Shown here in pieces: positions 24,615-33,781 of a DNA stretch of 64,000 bases. Origin of the DNA: JBGSKY01 sp041740995 (lineage in GTDB: Bacteria; Planctomycetota; Planctomycetia; Pirellulales; Pirellulaceae); NCBI GenBank assembly GCA_041740995.1, contig JBGSKY010000094.1:1-64000 (forward strand), read 5' to 3'. The position numbers and the translations under genes were made by a program. A model generated the notes under the pieces. The model had not been told where the DNA came from, did no database searches, and saw only the letters and a list, made by a program, of their open reading frames with translations. Each line of letters opens with the position of its first letter. Position 1 is the first letter of the stretch.

Positions 24615-25321
24615 AGTCAGTGGAGTATCCGCCGCGGCAAAACTATTTCGATTTCTTTGCGAACCTACTTCGCGATCGAGTTGGTGAAGCCAAGCAAGTT
24701 CTTGAGATCGGCAGCGGTGCAACCATGCATCCAGCCCTCGCGAAGTATCGCGATTGTTTTCAACATCTGACGGGCATTGACCCTTCCAATGAGGTCTTCG
24801 AAAATAAAATGCTCGATGAACAGATCCACTCTCCGTTTGAGAGCTACGATTTTCAGTCTCGACAATACGATTTTGCGTTTGCGTTCAATGTGATGGAACA
24901 CATCGAGTCGCCGGAAAAATTTTTCGAGCAATTGCATCAAGTCATTCGACCAGGCGGTTGGTTCTGGGCTCTCGCCCCGCATGCAAATCATCCTTTTGCG
25001 AAACTCAGTCGTCTTGCCGAAGTCGCTGGATTGAAATCGAGATATCGACAACTATTGCGGCGCGAAGACGGATATCTTGGGATTAACGACTACTCGTCGT
25101 TTTACCGAGCAAACAGTGTCAGAAGCATTGAACGATTTATGCGACCGCCGCGAAACTACTTTGATAAAGCCGAATTCTTTCTAATGGATGCCGGATGGGA
25201 TAGCTACTTCCCAACTGGTTTTAAGTGGATTGCGCGAACGTATGATCAAACGATAAGCCGAACCTGGAAGCAGTATCGATTGATCATCGTTTACGGGATT
25301 CAAGTAGCACCAGTTCATTAG
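24611..25321 (+). CDS. Class I SAM-dependent methyltransferase
   Basis: 236 aa. Motif I is VLEIGSGATMHPALAKY. It is followed by LTGIDPSNEVF, FAFAFNVMEHIESPEKFF and VIRPGGWFWALAPHANHP, the standard Methyltransf_11/23 order. The middle and C-terminal parts form a variable substrate cap. The start ATG overlaps the stop of the preceding transferase (ATGA at 24611-24614), so translation is probably coupled. Sugar or lipid-linked intermediate methylation is inferred from the locus. Confidence 0.83.
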   Translation: MKSVEYPPRQNYFDFFANLLRDRVGEAKQVLEIGSGATMHPALAKYRDCFQHLTGIDPSNEVFENKMLDEQIHSPFESYDFQSRQYDFAFAFNVMEHIESPEKFFEQLHQVIRPGGWFWALAPHANHPFAKLSRLAEVAGLKSRYRQLLRREDGYLGINDYSSFYRANSVRSIERFMRPPRNYFDKAEFFLMDAGWDSYFPTGFKWIARTYDQTISRTWKQYRLIIVYGIQVAPVH

Positions 25322-25353
25322 ACCAGCAAGACAGTCACGCTCGAGAATTCATC

Positions 25354-26148
25354 ATGCATGCTGATGTCCCTTTTAAAACACGTTTGGTTGGTATGGTCGC
25401 ATGGCGATTGCGGCCAGCGTGGCTTGCTAGCGCTTTCAAAAACTTTTGTGGCGTCGAACCCATCGAAGTCGAAGTCGACGCTGGCCGTATGATTGTCGAT
25501 CCAATATCCAATTTGGGAATGCGATTGATTCAGGATGGATTCTACGAACCTGAGCTAAGCGACTTTTTCCGAAGTGTTCTAAAACCTGGTGACACGTTTG
25601 TTGATGTTGGCGCAAATGAAGGTTACTTCTCCGTCCTTGCTGCTTCGATTGTTGGATCGTCAGGCAGACTGGTCGCCGTTGAACCTCAGGAACGATTGCA
25701 CCAAAAACTCGAAGCAAACTTCGGGGCAAATCAGATTGACAACTTTCAATTGATAGCAGTCGCGATTAGTGATTCGGCTGGCAATACAATCATCCACTTA
25801 ACGCCGGACATGAACTCTGGAGCCAGCGGTTTGTCTAAAGTTACCAAGTACAATTGTGAAACTCAGGAAGTCGAATTGATAACGCTTGAAGAGCTGTTCA
25901 AACGCAGCGGTGTCGATATCGCTCATGCAGTCAAGATGGATATCGAAAGCTTTGAGTATGAGGCTATTCTCGGCTCGAAGAAGATTTTCGAGAGCGGTCG
26001 GATTCGTCATTTGGCCGTGGAATTGCACCCAGAAGTAATGGCCGCTCGCGGAAAAAACGTGAACGACATCATTAGTTTCCTGACTTCCCAAAATTACAAA
26101 CATAGTAAAGTTGGGCCAGCGGACGTCTTCACTTGGAACGCCACTTAA
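25354..26148 (+). CDS. FkbM-family methyltransferase
   Basis: 264 aa. FkbM-type SAM-dependent O-methyltransferase. Visible hallmarks are DTFVDVGANEGYFSVLAAS (SAM loop DVGANxGYFS), GRLVAVEPQERLHQKLEANF, and near the C-terminus VDIAHAVKMDIESFEYEAIL, where the family has iKiDvEGaE. The final block is HLAVELHPEV. Typical members methylate hydroxyl groups of polyketides or of sugars in surface glycans. A second copy lies at 33782; the two share only the family motifs. Confidence 0.87.
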   Translation: MHADVPFKTRLVGMVAWRLRPAWLASAFKNFCGVEPIEVEVDAGRMIVDPISNLGMRLIQDGFYEPELSDFFRSVLKPGDTFVDVGANEGYFSVLAASIVGSSGRLVAVEPQERLHQKLEANFGANQIDNFQLIAVAISDSAGNTIIHLTPDMNSGASGLSKVTKYNCETQEVELITLEELFKRSGVDIAHAVKMDIESFEYEAILGSKKIFESGRIRHLAVELHPEVMAARGKNVNDIISFLTSQNYKHSKVGPADVFTWNAT

Positions 26149-26218
26149 ACAGTCTCGATTGCTCCCTACGCCTTCTCTATTTCTCATCTTTTAAAGCAAA
26201 CAAGTTTAGAGTTACTCG

Positions 26219-26890
26219 ATGTTAAAAAAGCTTTGGCAGGGCAACCGCGAAAAGTATGCTCGATGGCGTGATGAGAAAGGAAACTTTGCCGGCTTGGGTC
26301 GACTCCTACGTAATGGAAGCCGAGCTTGCCTGACAGGCGCCGGCCGCATCAGTTTGGGTGTTCGCCCTGAGTTGCCTTGGATTTCTTACGACGCGATCGC
26401 AGTGATCAAGAATCACCTCACCAAAAAATCAAAGGTGCTCGAATTTGGTTCGGGGATGTCAACGCTGTGGTATGCGAAACAGGCAGGCGAAGTCTTCTCT
26501 GTCGACGATGATACCGTTTGGTACGGCATGATGTCCAAGCGGTTTCAAGCCAAAGGTATCTCCAATGTCCATTATCAACTGTCGACCGATCCAGCGGAAT
26601 ATGCAAGTTTCGGACGGCAATGGAAGACCAATTTCGATCTGATTATGGTCGACGGATTTGTTCGCCCCGACTGCATTGAAAACAGCCTTTCGCTCTTGGC
26701 AAGCAAGGGGATTATTTACTTGGATAACAGCGACAAAGGGGCTAATGACGTCTGCGGCGATGTCCCAAGAGCAGTCGAGTTACTGACCGAATTCGCAAAA
26801 GCCAATCAATGCGAATTCATCTTCTTTACCGATTTTGCTCCAACCCAATTTTTTGCTCAGCAAGGAATGCTGATTCGCAAATTGCATTGA
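26219..26890 (+). CDS. SAM-dependent methyltransferase-like protein
   Basis: 223 aa. After a basic N-terminus comes a hydrophobic entry (LPWISYDAIAVIKNHL). The cofactor motif KVLEFGSGMSTLWYAKQAG and the acidic strand VFSVDDD follow, then DLIMVDGFVRPDCIENSL and GIIYLDNSDKG. This order is that of class I methyltransferases of the FkbM/Methyltransf_24 neighbourhood. The substrate is unknown. It sits between the FkbM gene and the flippase. Confidence 0.75.
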   Translation: MLKKLWQGNREKYARWRDEKGNFAGLGRLLRNGSRACLTGAGRISLGVRPELPWISYDAIAVIKNHLTKKSKVLEFGSGMSTLWYAKQAGEVFSVDDDTVWYGMMSKRFQAKGISNVHYQLSTDPAEYASFGRQWKTNFDLIMVDGFVRPDCIENSLSLLASKGIIYLDNSDKGANDVCGDVPRAVELLTEFAKANQCEFIFFTDFAPTQFFAQQGMLIRKLH

Positions 26891-27021
26891 TGACGTCCCA
26901 TCGCGTTCGCACTTATATCGCGTCTTAATAGCTTTGTGCGATCAAAGGCAATCAAGAATTTATATGACAATCAGTCTTAAGAAACTCGCGTATTCTGTTT
27001 TGAAACAGAAAGCAAAATCGC

Positions 27022-28350
27022 TTGTCCGTTAGGCAACGATTGTTTAAAAGCGTTCGCGCGATTTTTTCAAATCAAGCGATCAATGCTGCAATCCAATTCG
27101 CTGGCGTGCCTATCTTTCTTGCGCTCTGGGGCGTCGATCTTTACGGCGAGTGGTTGCTCTTAAGCGTCTTTGTCACGGGCATTGCAATGAGCGATGTTGG
27201 CGTTGCCTCAGCGACGGCCAACGAAATGACGGTTTACGTCGGCGCCGAACAATTTGAAAAGGCGAATCAATCGTACCGTAACGGCTGGAGTCTACTGACA
27301 ATTTTGTCGTTGGTATTTAGTGCGTTAGTGTTTAGTCTTCTGTTATTCACACCACTCGTCGATTGGATAGGACTTCAGACTTCATCTCATAAGTCAGTTC
27401 AATGGACGACATCGCTTTTAATCATTCAAACGTTGCTAGCCATGCAATCGGCGATGGTCTACGCGAGTATCAGATCAGAAGGTAAACTTGCTGTCTGTAT
27501 TAATCTCGCCTCCGTGCAGCGCGTTGTCGAATTCACCTTTCAAATTATTGCGGTCTATTTTTATCGGACATTGGAGGCGGCCGCGGCCGCAGGACTATTA
27601 GCAAGGATTATTGAGTACCTCTTGGCGGTCGTCGTCCAGCGACAAGCGGTACCGTGGTTAAAAATGCGATGGAATAATCTTTCGCTAACGTTCGATAGGC
27701 AAATTTTCCGACCCGCAATGGCGAGTATGGCCTTTCCAGTTGGTCATATCTTTGGCAACCAAGCAATCCTTGCGTTAATTGGAAATCAGCTTGGAGCTAG
27801 CGGCGTTACGATTTTTGCAACTCATCGAACACTTGCGAACGTTGCCTTGCAAATCGTCCAAGGGATTAGCCATGCCGTTTTACCAGAATTCTCGCTCGCG
27901 TTTGGCTCGGGCAACACCGATCTTGTGAAGCGATTGCATCGTCGTTCGTGTCAAATATCGTTCTGGTTGGGTATGCTGGCTTGCGTGGGAATTGGTTTGT
28001 TTGCGAAGCCGTTTCTTGAATTTTGGACCGGCGGTAAGGTAGCGTTTGAACCGATGTTGATGACCGCCTTGTTAGTCTGGGTCGCTGCTCGTTCACTGTG
28101 GTACACAAGCTTGTTTGTTTCCATGTCGATCAACCTCCATCATCGCATTGCCTTGGTCTATGTGGCCGGTACACTCTGCTCGCTGCTGATCGCCGTCCCA
28201 ATGACGCAGTCTTATGGATTGGCTGGGACTGCTTTCGCTCTATTGGCTACCGACGTTGCGATGTCTTATTACGTTTTAAAGTCTTCGTTCAGCTTGGTAG
28301 GCGATACCGCTGCTTCTTTTTGGGGATTTGTAATCGGCTATGGTCGTTAA
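27022..28350 (+). CDS. Wzx-type flippase (oligosaccharide translocase)
   Basis: 442 aa integral membrane protein with about 12-14 predicted helices, MATE/MOP superfamily (polysaccharide biosynthesis protein). It likely flips the lipid-linked repeat unit across the inner membrane. The N-terminus (FSNQAINAAIQFAGVPIFLA, then WLLLSVFVTGIAMSDVGVAS) is typical of such flippases. The reading frame has a stop at 27001-27003, so the TTG at 27022 is the earliest start. It overlaps the polymerase gene by 11 bases. Confidence 0.85.
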   Translation: MSVRQRLFKSVRAIFSNQAINAAIQFAGVPIFLALWGVDLYGEWLLLSVFVTGIAMSDVGVASATANEMTVYVGAEQFEKANQSYRNGWSLLTILSLVFSALVFSLLLFTPLVDWIGLQTSSHKSVQWTTSLLIIQTLLAMQSAMVYASIRSEGKLAVCINLASVQRVVEFTFQIIAVYFYRTLEAAAAAGLLARIIEYLLAVVVQRQAVPWLKMRWNNLSLTFDRQIFRPAMASMAFPVGHIFGNQAILALIGNQLGASGVTIFATHRTLANVALQIVQGISHAVLPEFSLAFGSGNTDLVKRLHRRSCQISFWLGMLACVGIGLFAKPFLEFWTGGKVAFEPMLMTALLVWVAARSLWYTSLFVSMSINLHHRIALVYVAGTLCSLLIAVPMTQSYGLAGTAFALLATDVAMSYYVLKSSFSLVGDTAASFWGFVIGYGR

Positions 28351-29797
28351 CGAGTGGGCGACGCCGTCTGCCATGGCGGCTCTATTTATTGGCTTAGTAC
28401 TGGTCGCTTATGCCAGTTACCAGTCTATATTTGGACGCAGCCAAAATTTTCTGCGACCTGACTTTTCTTGTATCATCTTTATGTGGTTTGGTTACCATCT
28501 TTCACCGATCCTTGCATTGCTGAGAGGTAGTGACTGGCGATCATTCATGCTTTCGCCTTCGCACATCGAACATGGGCTATGGATGAGCCTTGCTTCTACA
28601 GTGGCCTTTATCGCAGGCTATCGTCTTCTCTCATCAAGGGAAGAACGGCAAACGCAAGCGGTACTAAGCTGGGCCGAACGTACCGAAGCGATCATGCACC
28701 AAGCGAACCAACTTAAGAAATCGCACTTGTTTGCGATCGCGGCGTTAATTATCGCGATCTTTATTTTTACCGTTGGCGGTTTTGAAGAAGTCTTTTACGC
28801 CAGTTATACGCGTGGCATGCAGCAATGGCTGGAACATACTTTCGAAGTTCGCGTGCTACGATTTCTTGCTGTAATACTGCCTTTGTTATCACTTGGTATA
28901 CTTGCCCTAACAGCAACCTTCAGTGTGTCTTCGGAACGATCTATACAAAAATTTGCGCTGATTCCTTTTTGTCTCATCGCGGCCAGTTTGTTTTCAATGC
29001 ACAGCTTCAGTCGCAGTGGCGGGATGGCGTTTGTTGGATTCGGAATCATTCGCGTCATTCTGCTAGGAAAAAAAGACTGGAAGATATTCTGCTTTTCGAT
29101 CTTAACTGGACTTTGGATCAGCTATGTAGGATACGCTTATCGAAATGACTATCATCCAGGTTTGGGAAACTTTGGCGAAGCGGCGTTTCGATCATTTGTA
29201 GAAGTTCCCGATTTCTCCGGCCAAAAATCGGCTGCTGGCGAAGAGGACGAATTGTTCTCGCCGGAAAGTAACTTCTTGAGTGCCACCGAATCGTATACCG
29301 CCGTCGTTTCTATAATTGAACGCGAAGGTATTGAGCCGTTCTCGGACATTGTTGAGTTCATTATTAATTTGCACCCATTTCCAAGCGGTATTTATTACGC
29401 CCAACGAGGTATCGATCTAACGACCATTTTTCGCACGCGAGGAAGCGTTGGACTCACAAACCCGACGCTTGGAGATTTGTTCACCACGTTTGGTTTACTT
29501 ACACCGGTGTTTTATTTTTATCTCGGTCTTCTTTATTTTACCCTTCATCGCCACGCTAAACGTTTTGGACCTGCCATCGAAACGATGCTGATGCTGATTC
29601 TTTTGATTGGATGGCCGCTCTCCTGTCACTCTGCATTTCGATCATTGTGGCGGATTATCAATTCAGTTATCTTCGCAATTCTAATTTTGAAGGTCATGCA
29701 ACGCCGTGGCTACTTTACGAAGCTTGAATTTGTCGATGCTGATCCACTACCGATCGAAGGTCGTGGCAACAGCCCGCGAATAGCGGCGCATTCGTAG
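28340..29797 (+). CDS. Wzy-like O-antigen/exopolysaccharide polymerase
   Basis: 485 aa with about 12 hydrophobic segments, and a large non-membrane loop near residues 275-365 (YRNDYHPGLGNFGEAAFRSF ... FPSGIYYAQRG). This is the topology of Wzy polymerases, which join repeat units at the periplasmic face. Sequence conservation in this family is very low, so the call rests on topology and on the position directly after the flippase, whose stop it overlaps. A few conserved-looking arginines sit in the loop. Confidence 0.75.
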   Translation: MVVNEWATPSAMAALFIGLVLVAYASYQSIFGRSQNFLRPDFSCIIFMWFGYHLSPILALLRGSDWRSFMLSPSHIEHGLWMSLASTVAFIAGYRLLSSREERQTQAVLSWAERTEAIMHQANQLKKSHLFAIAALIIAIFIFTVGGFEEVFYASYTRGMQQWLEHTFEVRVLRFLAVILPLLSLGILALTATFSVSSERSIQKFALIPFCLIAASLFSMHSFSRSGGMAFVGFGIIRVILLGKKDWKIFCFSILTGLWISYVGYAYRNDYHPGLGNFGEAAFRSFVEVPDFSGQKSAAGEEDELFSPESNFLSATESYTAVVSIIEREGIEPFSDIVEFIINLHPFPSGIYYAQRGIDLTTIFRTRGSVGLTNPTLGDLFTTFGLLTPVFYFYLGLLYFTLHRHAKRFGPAIETMLMLILLIGWPLSCHSAFRSLWRIINSVIFAILILKVMQRRGYFTKLEFVDADPLPIEGRGNSPRIAAHS

Positions 29798-29803
29798 CCC
29801 AAC

Positions 29804-30952
29804 ATGCAAGTGCTTTTTCTTTCCGGTTCAAGGTCACGCGCCGCTGGCGGAGTGTTCGAAGTCGAACGATGCCTCGCCCAAAAGCTGCATTTCCGGCACG
29901 ATGTGACACTGCAGGGTGCTGGCTACGAAGATGACAAATCTTCTGAAGACAACTTGCTTTGGCTCCCAATCAAAGTCAATTGTTTTCCGCGCCATCGGCC
30001 CAAAGGATTCGGCTATGCGCCGTTGCTTACGAAGTGGCTTTTGGAAACAGATTTCGACTTGCTGCATTTGCATAATTTGTGGATGTATACATCGCGAGCA
30101 GTTACGGCTTGGCACCAAAAGTTCAAGCGTCCGTACGTCATCACTCCACATGGTATGCTCGAACCATGGGCGCTGCGAAACTCTGGTTGGAAAAAAAAGA
30201 TCGCTGGCTTGCTTTACGAAAAAAGGATGCTCCGCAATGCCGCTGTCATTCATGCCTTCACGACAAAAGACATGCAAGACATTAGGACTTACGGTCTTCG
30301 CAATCCAATTGCGGTAATCCCCAACGGAATTGAATTGCAGCCCAAAAATAACAAACGCGATGATCATCGCGAAAAATCAATTCTATTTCTCGGTCGCCTG
30401 CATCCGAAAAAGGGATTACTCGAATTGGTAAAGGCGTGGCAACAAATCCCGGTGCACAAACGTGAAAACTGGAAGTTAATCATCACGGGTTGGGACGACG
30501 GCGGGCACGAATTGTTGGTTAAGGAACTTATCCAAAAACATCAATTGCACGAGACGGTCGACGTAACCGGTCCCGTTTTTGGATCAGCAAAACAATCGCT
30601 TCTGCGATCAGTGTCCGCTTTCATTTTACCTTCTTTCAGCGAAGGATTGCCGATGTCGGTCTTGGAGGCCTGGTCTTACGAACTCCCGGTCTTGATGACC
30701 GAGCATTGCAATCTACCAAGCGGCTTTGCAGCAAACGCAGCGATTAAGATTTCAACTGAGGTTAACGACATTGCCCTTGGATTGACCCAACTGATTGAAA
30801 TGGAGTCGGCGGATCGATTGCAAATGGGAATCAATGGTCGCAATTTAGTAGAACGTGAATTCACCTGGGACTATGTCTCGGATCAAATGATCGCCGTTTA
30901 TCATTGGGTATTGAACGCTGGCCCCCAACCTGAATGCATTCACACAATTTAG
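29804..30952 (+). CDS. Family 4 glycosyltransferase
   Basis: 382 aa GT-B enzyme. The N-terminal half has LFLSGSRSRAAGGVFEVERC, LLHLHNLWMYTSRAVTAW and YVITPHGMLEPWALRNSGWK, a signature of the subgroup that acts late in exopolysaccharide synthesis. The C-terminal half has ILFLGRLHPKKGLLELVKAW, WKLIITGWDDGGHE and the EX7E motif in SFSEGLPMSVLEAWSYELPV. It follows the polymerase gene by 6 bp. Donor and acceptor are unknown. Confidence 0.88.
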   Translation: MQVLFLSGSRSRAAGGVFEVERCLAQKLHFRHDVTLQGAGYEDDKSSEDNLLWLPIKVNCFPRHRPKGFGYAPLLTKWLLETDFDLLHLHNLWMYTSRAVTAWHQKFKRPYVITPHGMLEPWALRNSGWKKKIAGLLYEKRMLRNAAVIHAFTTKDMQDIRTYGLRNPIAVIPNGIELQPKNNKRDDHREKSILFLGRLHPKKGLLELVKAWQQIPVHKRENWKLIITGWDDGGHELLVKELIQKHQLHETVDVTGPVFGSAKQSLLRSVSAFILPSFSEGLPMSVLEAWSYELPVLMTEHCNLPSGFAANAAIKISTEVNDIALGLTQLIEMESADRLQMGINGRNLVEREFTWDYVSDQMIAVYHWVLNAGPQPECIHTI

Positions 30953-31044
30953 AAGCGTAGTACGTCTTCAAGCGACGGCAACGCCGAGCTTCATTTGTTT
31001 ATCGCAACTTTATCAACCTGTCTTATTTCATCTTTTGACTACTT

Positions 31045-32091
31045 ATGAACGCAACTAAACCAAGCCGTAAGATCTTGATAACCGGCGGTGCAGGCTTTAT
31101 TGGGTTTCACAGCGCGCGTTTCTTTTCTGACGCCGGATGGAAAGTGACTGTGCTGGACAATCTTTCGCGGCGTGGAACAACTACGAATGCAGCCCTGCTG
31201 ACTTCTAAACACCATTGTGAAATCGCCCAACAAGACATTCGCGATGCGCGAGCCGTCGAAAAGGTTTTTACGGAAACAAAGCCCGACGCTGTGCTGCATT
31301 TGGCTGGTCAAGTAGCCGTCACGACCTCGGTGGAGAACCCACGCGAAGACTTTGAGATCAATGCGCTCGGAACACTGAACATCCTCGAGTCGATTCGAAA
31401 GCACTGCCCGGAAGTTCCTGCGCTCTACTCATCGACAAACAAGGTCTACGGAAAGATGGAGTCTGTCGGCGTTGTCGAAAGAAACGGACGTTACGAATAT
31501 GAATCAATGCAAGAAGGAATCGCAGAAACTTTTCCGCTCAGCTTTCATTCGCCGTACGGATGCTCCAAAGGCGCGGCCGATCAATATTTCCTTGACTACA
31601 ATCGTGTCTACGGACTAAAGACAGTCGTTCTTCGGCAATCATGTATTTACGGAACTCATCAATTTGGGATTGAAGATCAAGGTTGGGTCGCTTGGTTTTC
31701 GATCGCCGCAGCCCTTGGAAAAAAAATCACAATTTACGGTGACGGAAAACAGATTCGAGACGTCTTAGATGTTCGCGATTTAGTTCGCGTTTATCAAGCG
31801 GCGATCGATCGAATTGATGATGTTGCCGGCGAAGCCTTCAACATTGGCGGTGGTTCCAGGAACACACTGTCTCTGCTTGAACTGCTGGACTACATCGAAT
31901 CAGCTCGCGGAATCAAAATCCCTTTGTCTTATGCCGATTGGCGACCTGGAGATCAACGCGTTTTTATCTGCGATATCAACAAAGCAAAAGCGAGACTCGA
32001 CTGGCAACCAAACGTTGACGTAAAAGTCGGAGTGCTCGATCTCATTGACTGGGTTAATCGAAATCCTGAACTGTTTACCTGGCTTAAGTAA
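31045..32091 (+). CDS. NAD-dependent sugar epimerase, CDP-paratose 2-epimerase-like
   Basis: 348 aa extended SDR. The NAD motif is ILITGGAGFIGFHSARFF, with LHLAGQVAVTTSVENPREDF and the SSTNKVYG segment that is characteristic of CDP-paratose/tyvelose 2-epimerases. It is followed by SPYGCSKGAADQYFLDY (YxxxK-type catalytic pair), SCIYGTHQFGIEDQGWVAWF and GKQIRDVLDVRDLVR. Together with the CDP-glucose 4,6-dehydratase at 18256 it suggests a CDP-linked 3,6-dideoxyhexose or related sugar. The dehydrase and reductase steps are not in the window, so a different substrate is possible. Confidence 0.8.
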   Translation: MNATKPSRKILITGGAGFIGFHSARFFSDAGWKVTVLDNLSRRGTTTNAALLTSKHHCEIAQQDIRDARAVEKVFTETKPDAVLHLAGQVAVTTSVENPREDFEINALGTLNILESIRKHCPEVPALYSSTNKVYGKMESVGVVERNGRYEYESMQEGIAETFPLSFHSPYGCSKGAADQYFLDYNRVYGLKTVVLRQSCIYGTHQFGIEDQGWVAWFSIAAALGKKITIYGDGKQIRDVLDVRDLVRVYQAAIDRIDDVAGEAFNIGGGSRNTLSLLELLDYIESARGIKIPLSYADWRPGDQRVFICDINKAKARLDWQPNVDVKVGVLDLIDWVNRNPELFTWLK

Positions 32092-32189
32092 AATATCGTT
32101 GTCTGTGCGTCTTAAGTCTCTAAAACGAACTGAAGTTAGCACGAATTTAGCTCGTCATAGACTGAGCTACTGAGCAATAGATCTAGATT

Positions 32190-33122
32190 ATGCAGCAAGA
32201 ATTAGTCGCAATCATTGTCGCTTACAATGAAGAAGCCAACATCGAGCGAGCGCTGAAGAGTGTGCAAGGCCTTTGTCCAATCGTCGTTGTTGATTCTGGA
32301 AGTACCGATCGAACAGAAGAGATTTGTCGGAAGTATACTGAACACTTTTTGGTCAATCCTTATAAAAATCATGCTTCTCAATGGTCTTGGGCGATAGATA
32401 ATTGTCCGATTGATGCGAAATGGGTCTTGGCCCTCGACGCCGACTTCGAGGTAATGGGCGATCTACGAAAAAAGCTTGGCACGGAACTAAATTCAGTCGC
32501 TGACGATGTAAGTGGAATCTACGTCATCCATCGCTATGTCTTTGGCGGATCGGAAATTCGATTTGGTGGTGCTAAAAAGTTCTGGCTGCGGATCATTCGC
32601 AAGGGCTTCGCTAAACCCGACCTAAGTGACCTTGTTGATTTTCGATTTGTTGTTGACGGACGAACAACGAATTGGAATGCAATTGCCCGCGAATACAACG
32701 AATCAGACGAAGACGCGTCGTTTTGGATTCGGAAACAAGATAAGTTTTCGTTGCGTTTGGCTGTCGAAGAAGAATGTCGACGCGAGAAAGTCCTCGATTG
32801 GGAGACTCCGCCAAAGTTCTTCGGCAACTCGGATCAACGAGTGATGTGGCTCCGCGACTTCTGGCTTCGCCTTCCGCTTTTCCTTCGACCATGTATTTAT
32901 TTCTTTTATCGATACATTGTCAGATTTGGATTTTTGGACGGCAAGGGTGGATTTCTTTATCATGCCCAGCAAGGGTTTTGGATGAGATTGGTTGTCGATT
33001 GGAAACTTTGGCAACTGCGTAAGCGTGGGATCCGTGCTGAAAAACTGGCGTTGTTCCGAGACGCAATGATGAAAACATCAAGCGGTTCAGTTCGAGACAT
33101 CGCGCAAACTTTGAGCCTGTAA
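32190..33122 (+). CDS. Family 2 glycosyltransferase (WaaE/KdtX-like)
   Basis: 310 aa GT-A enzyme. The N-terminus has LVAIIVAYNEEANIERALKS, then IVVVDSGSTDRTEEIC and the metal-binding LALDADFEV (DxD). The C-terminal third has a hydrophobic, aromatic stretch (LPLFLRPCIYFFYRYIV) with FLDGKGGFLYHAQQGFW, characteristic of the WaaE/KdtX subgroup and of membrane-associated transferases. It is an inverting transferase acting on the repeat unit or on a core sugar. Confidence 0.88.
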   Translation: MQQELVAIIVAYNEEANIERALKSVQGLCPIVVVDSGSTDRTEEICRKYTEHFLVNPYKNHASQWSWAIDNCPIDAKWVLALDADFEVMGDLRKKLGTELNSVADDVSGIYVIHRYVFGGSEIRFGGAKKFWLRIIRKGFAKPDLSDLVDFRFVVDGRTTNWNAIAREYNESDEDASFWIRKQDKFSLRLAVEEECRREKVLDWETPPKFFGNSDQRVMWLRDFWLRLPLFLRPCIYFFYRYIVRFGFLDGKGGFLYHAQQGFWMRLVVDWKLWQLRKRGIRAEKLALFRDAMMKTSSGSVRDIAQTLSL

Positions 33123-33163
33123 GTCATCATCGAAGTTTTTCCGATTTTGGCCGCAATAAGCTT

Positions 33164-33724
33164 ATGAGTAGCAACGAAAAGATTCGCGAGCTTGAGAAAT
33201 TTAGTAACCGCGATTTTAATCGCGGGGCTAGCCGCATTTGGGAATTTTCCTGGTACATAGTACGAGCGTTCTTCTTTCTGACGCCGATTCCATTACCCTC
33301 AGCGGTTCGTACATTTTGGCTTCGAATTTTCGGCGCAACGATTGGTCAAGGAGTCGTCGTTCGTGGAGGAGTCAACATCTCTTTTCCATGGCGGCTAAAG
33401 CTTGCGAATAACGTCTGGCTTGGCGATCAAGTTACGATTCTCAGTCTCGCAAGCGTTGAAATTGAATCGGACGTCTGTATTTCTCAGCAGGCTTTTTTAT
33501 GCACTGGAAGCCATGACTTTAAGGATCAAAAATTTGGCTTAATTACCAAGCCGATTAAGATTGAGCACGCTGCTTGGATAGCTGCAAGATGTTTTATTGG
33601 ACCAGGTGTAACGATCGGTCGAGGCGCAGTGTGCGCGGCTGGATCAATTATCATGACTTCGGTTCATCCCTTGGTTTTGGTCGCGGGCAATCCAGCGGCG
33701 CAAGTTCGCAAGCTCGACTCATAA
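33164..33724 (+). CDS. WcaF-like O-acetyltransferase (left-handed beta-helix)
   Basis: 186 aa. After a short hydrophobic N-terminus, hexapeptide repeats begin (IGQGVVVRGGVNISFPW, LANNVWLGDQVTILSLASVE, IESDVCISQQAFLCTGSHDF). They continue with AAWIAARCFIGPGVTIGRGA and end with LVLVAGNPAAQVRKL. The GSHDF His and the GNPA end are typical of acetyltransferases of the WcaF/NodL group. It probably O-acetylates a sugar of the exopolysaccharide. Confidence 0.87.
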   Translation: MSSNEKIRELEKFSNRDFNRGASRIWEFSWYIVRAFFFLTPIPLPSAVRTFWLRIFGATIGQGVVVRGGVNISFPWRLKLANNVWLGDQVTILSLASVEIESDVCISQQAFLCTGSHDFKDQKFGLITKPIKIEHAAWIAARCFIGPGVTIGRGAVCAAGSIIMTSVHPLVLVAGNPAAQVRKLDS

Positions 33725-33781
33725 ACGATTTTTCTCTTACCGTAATTCATTCAAGCTCTTGTTTCGTTTTTGGATAAATTT

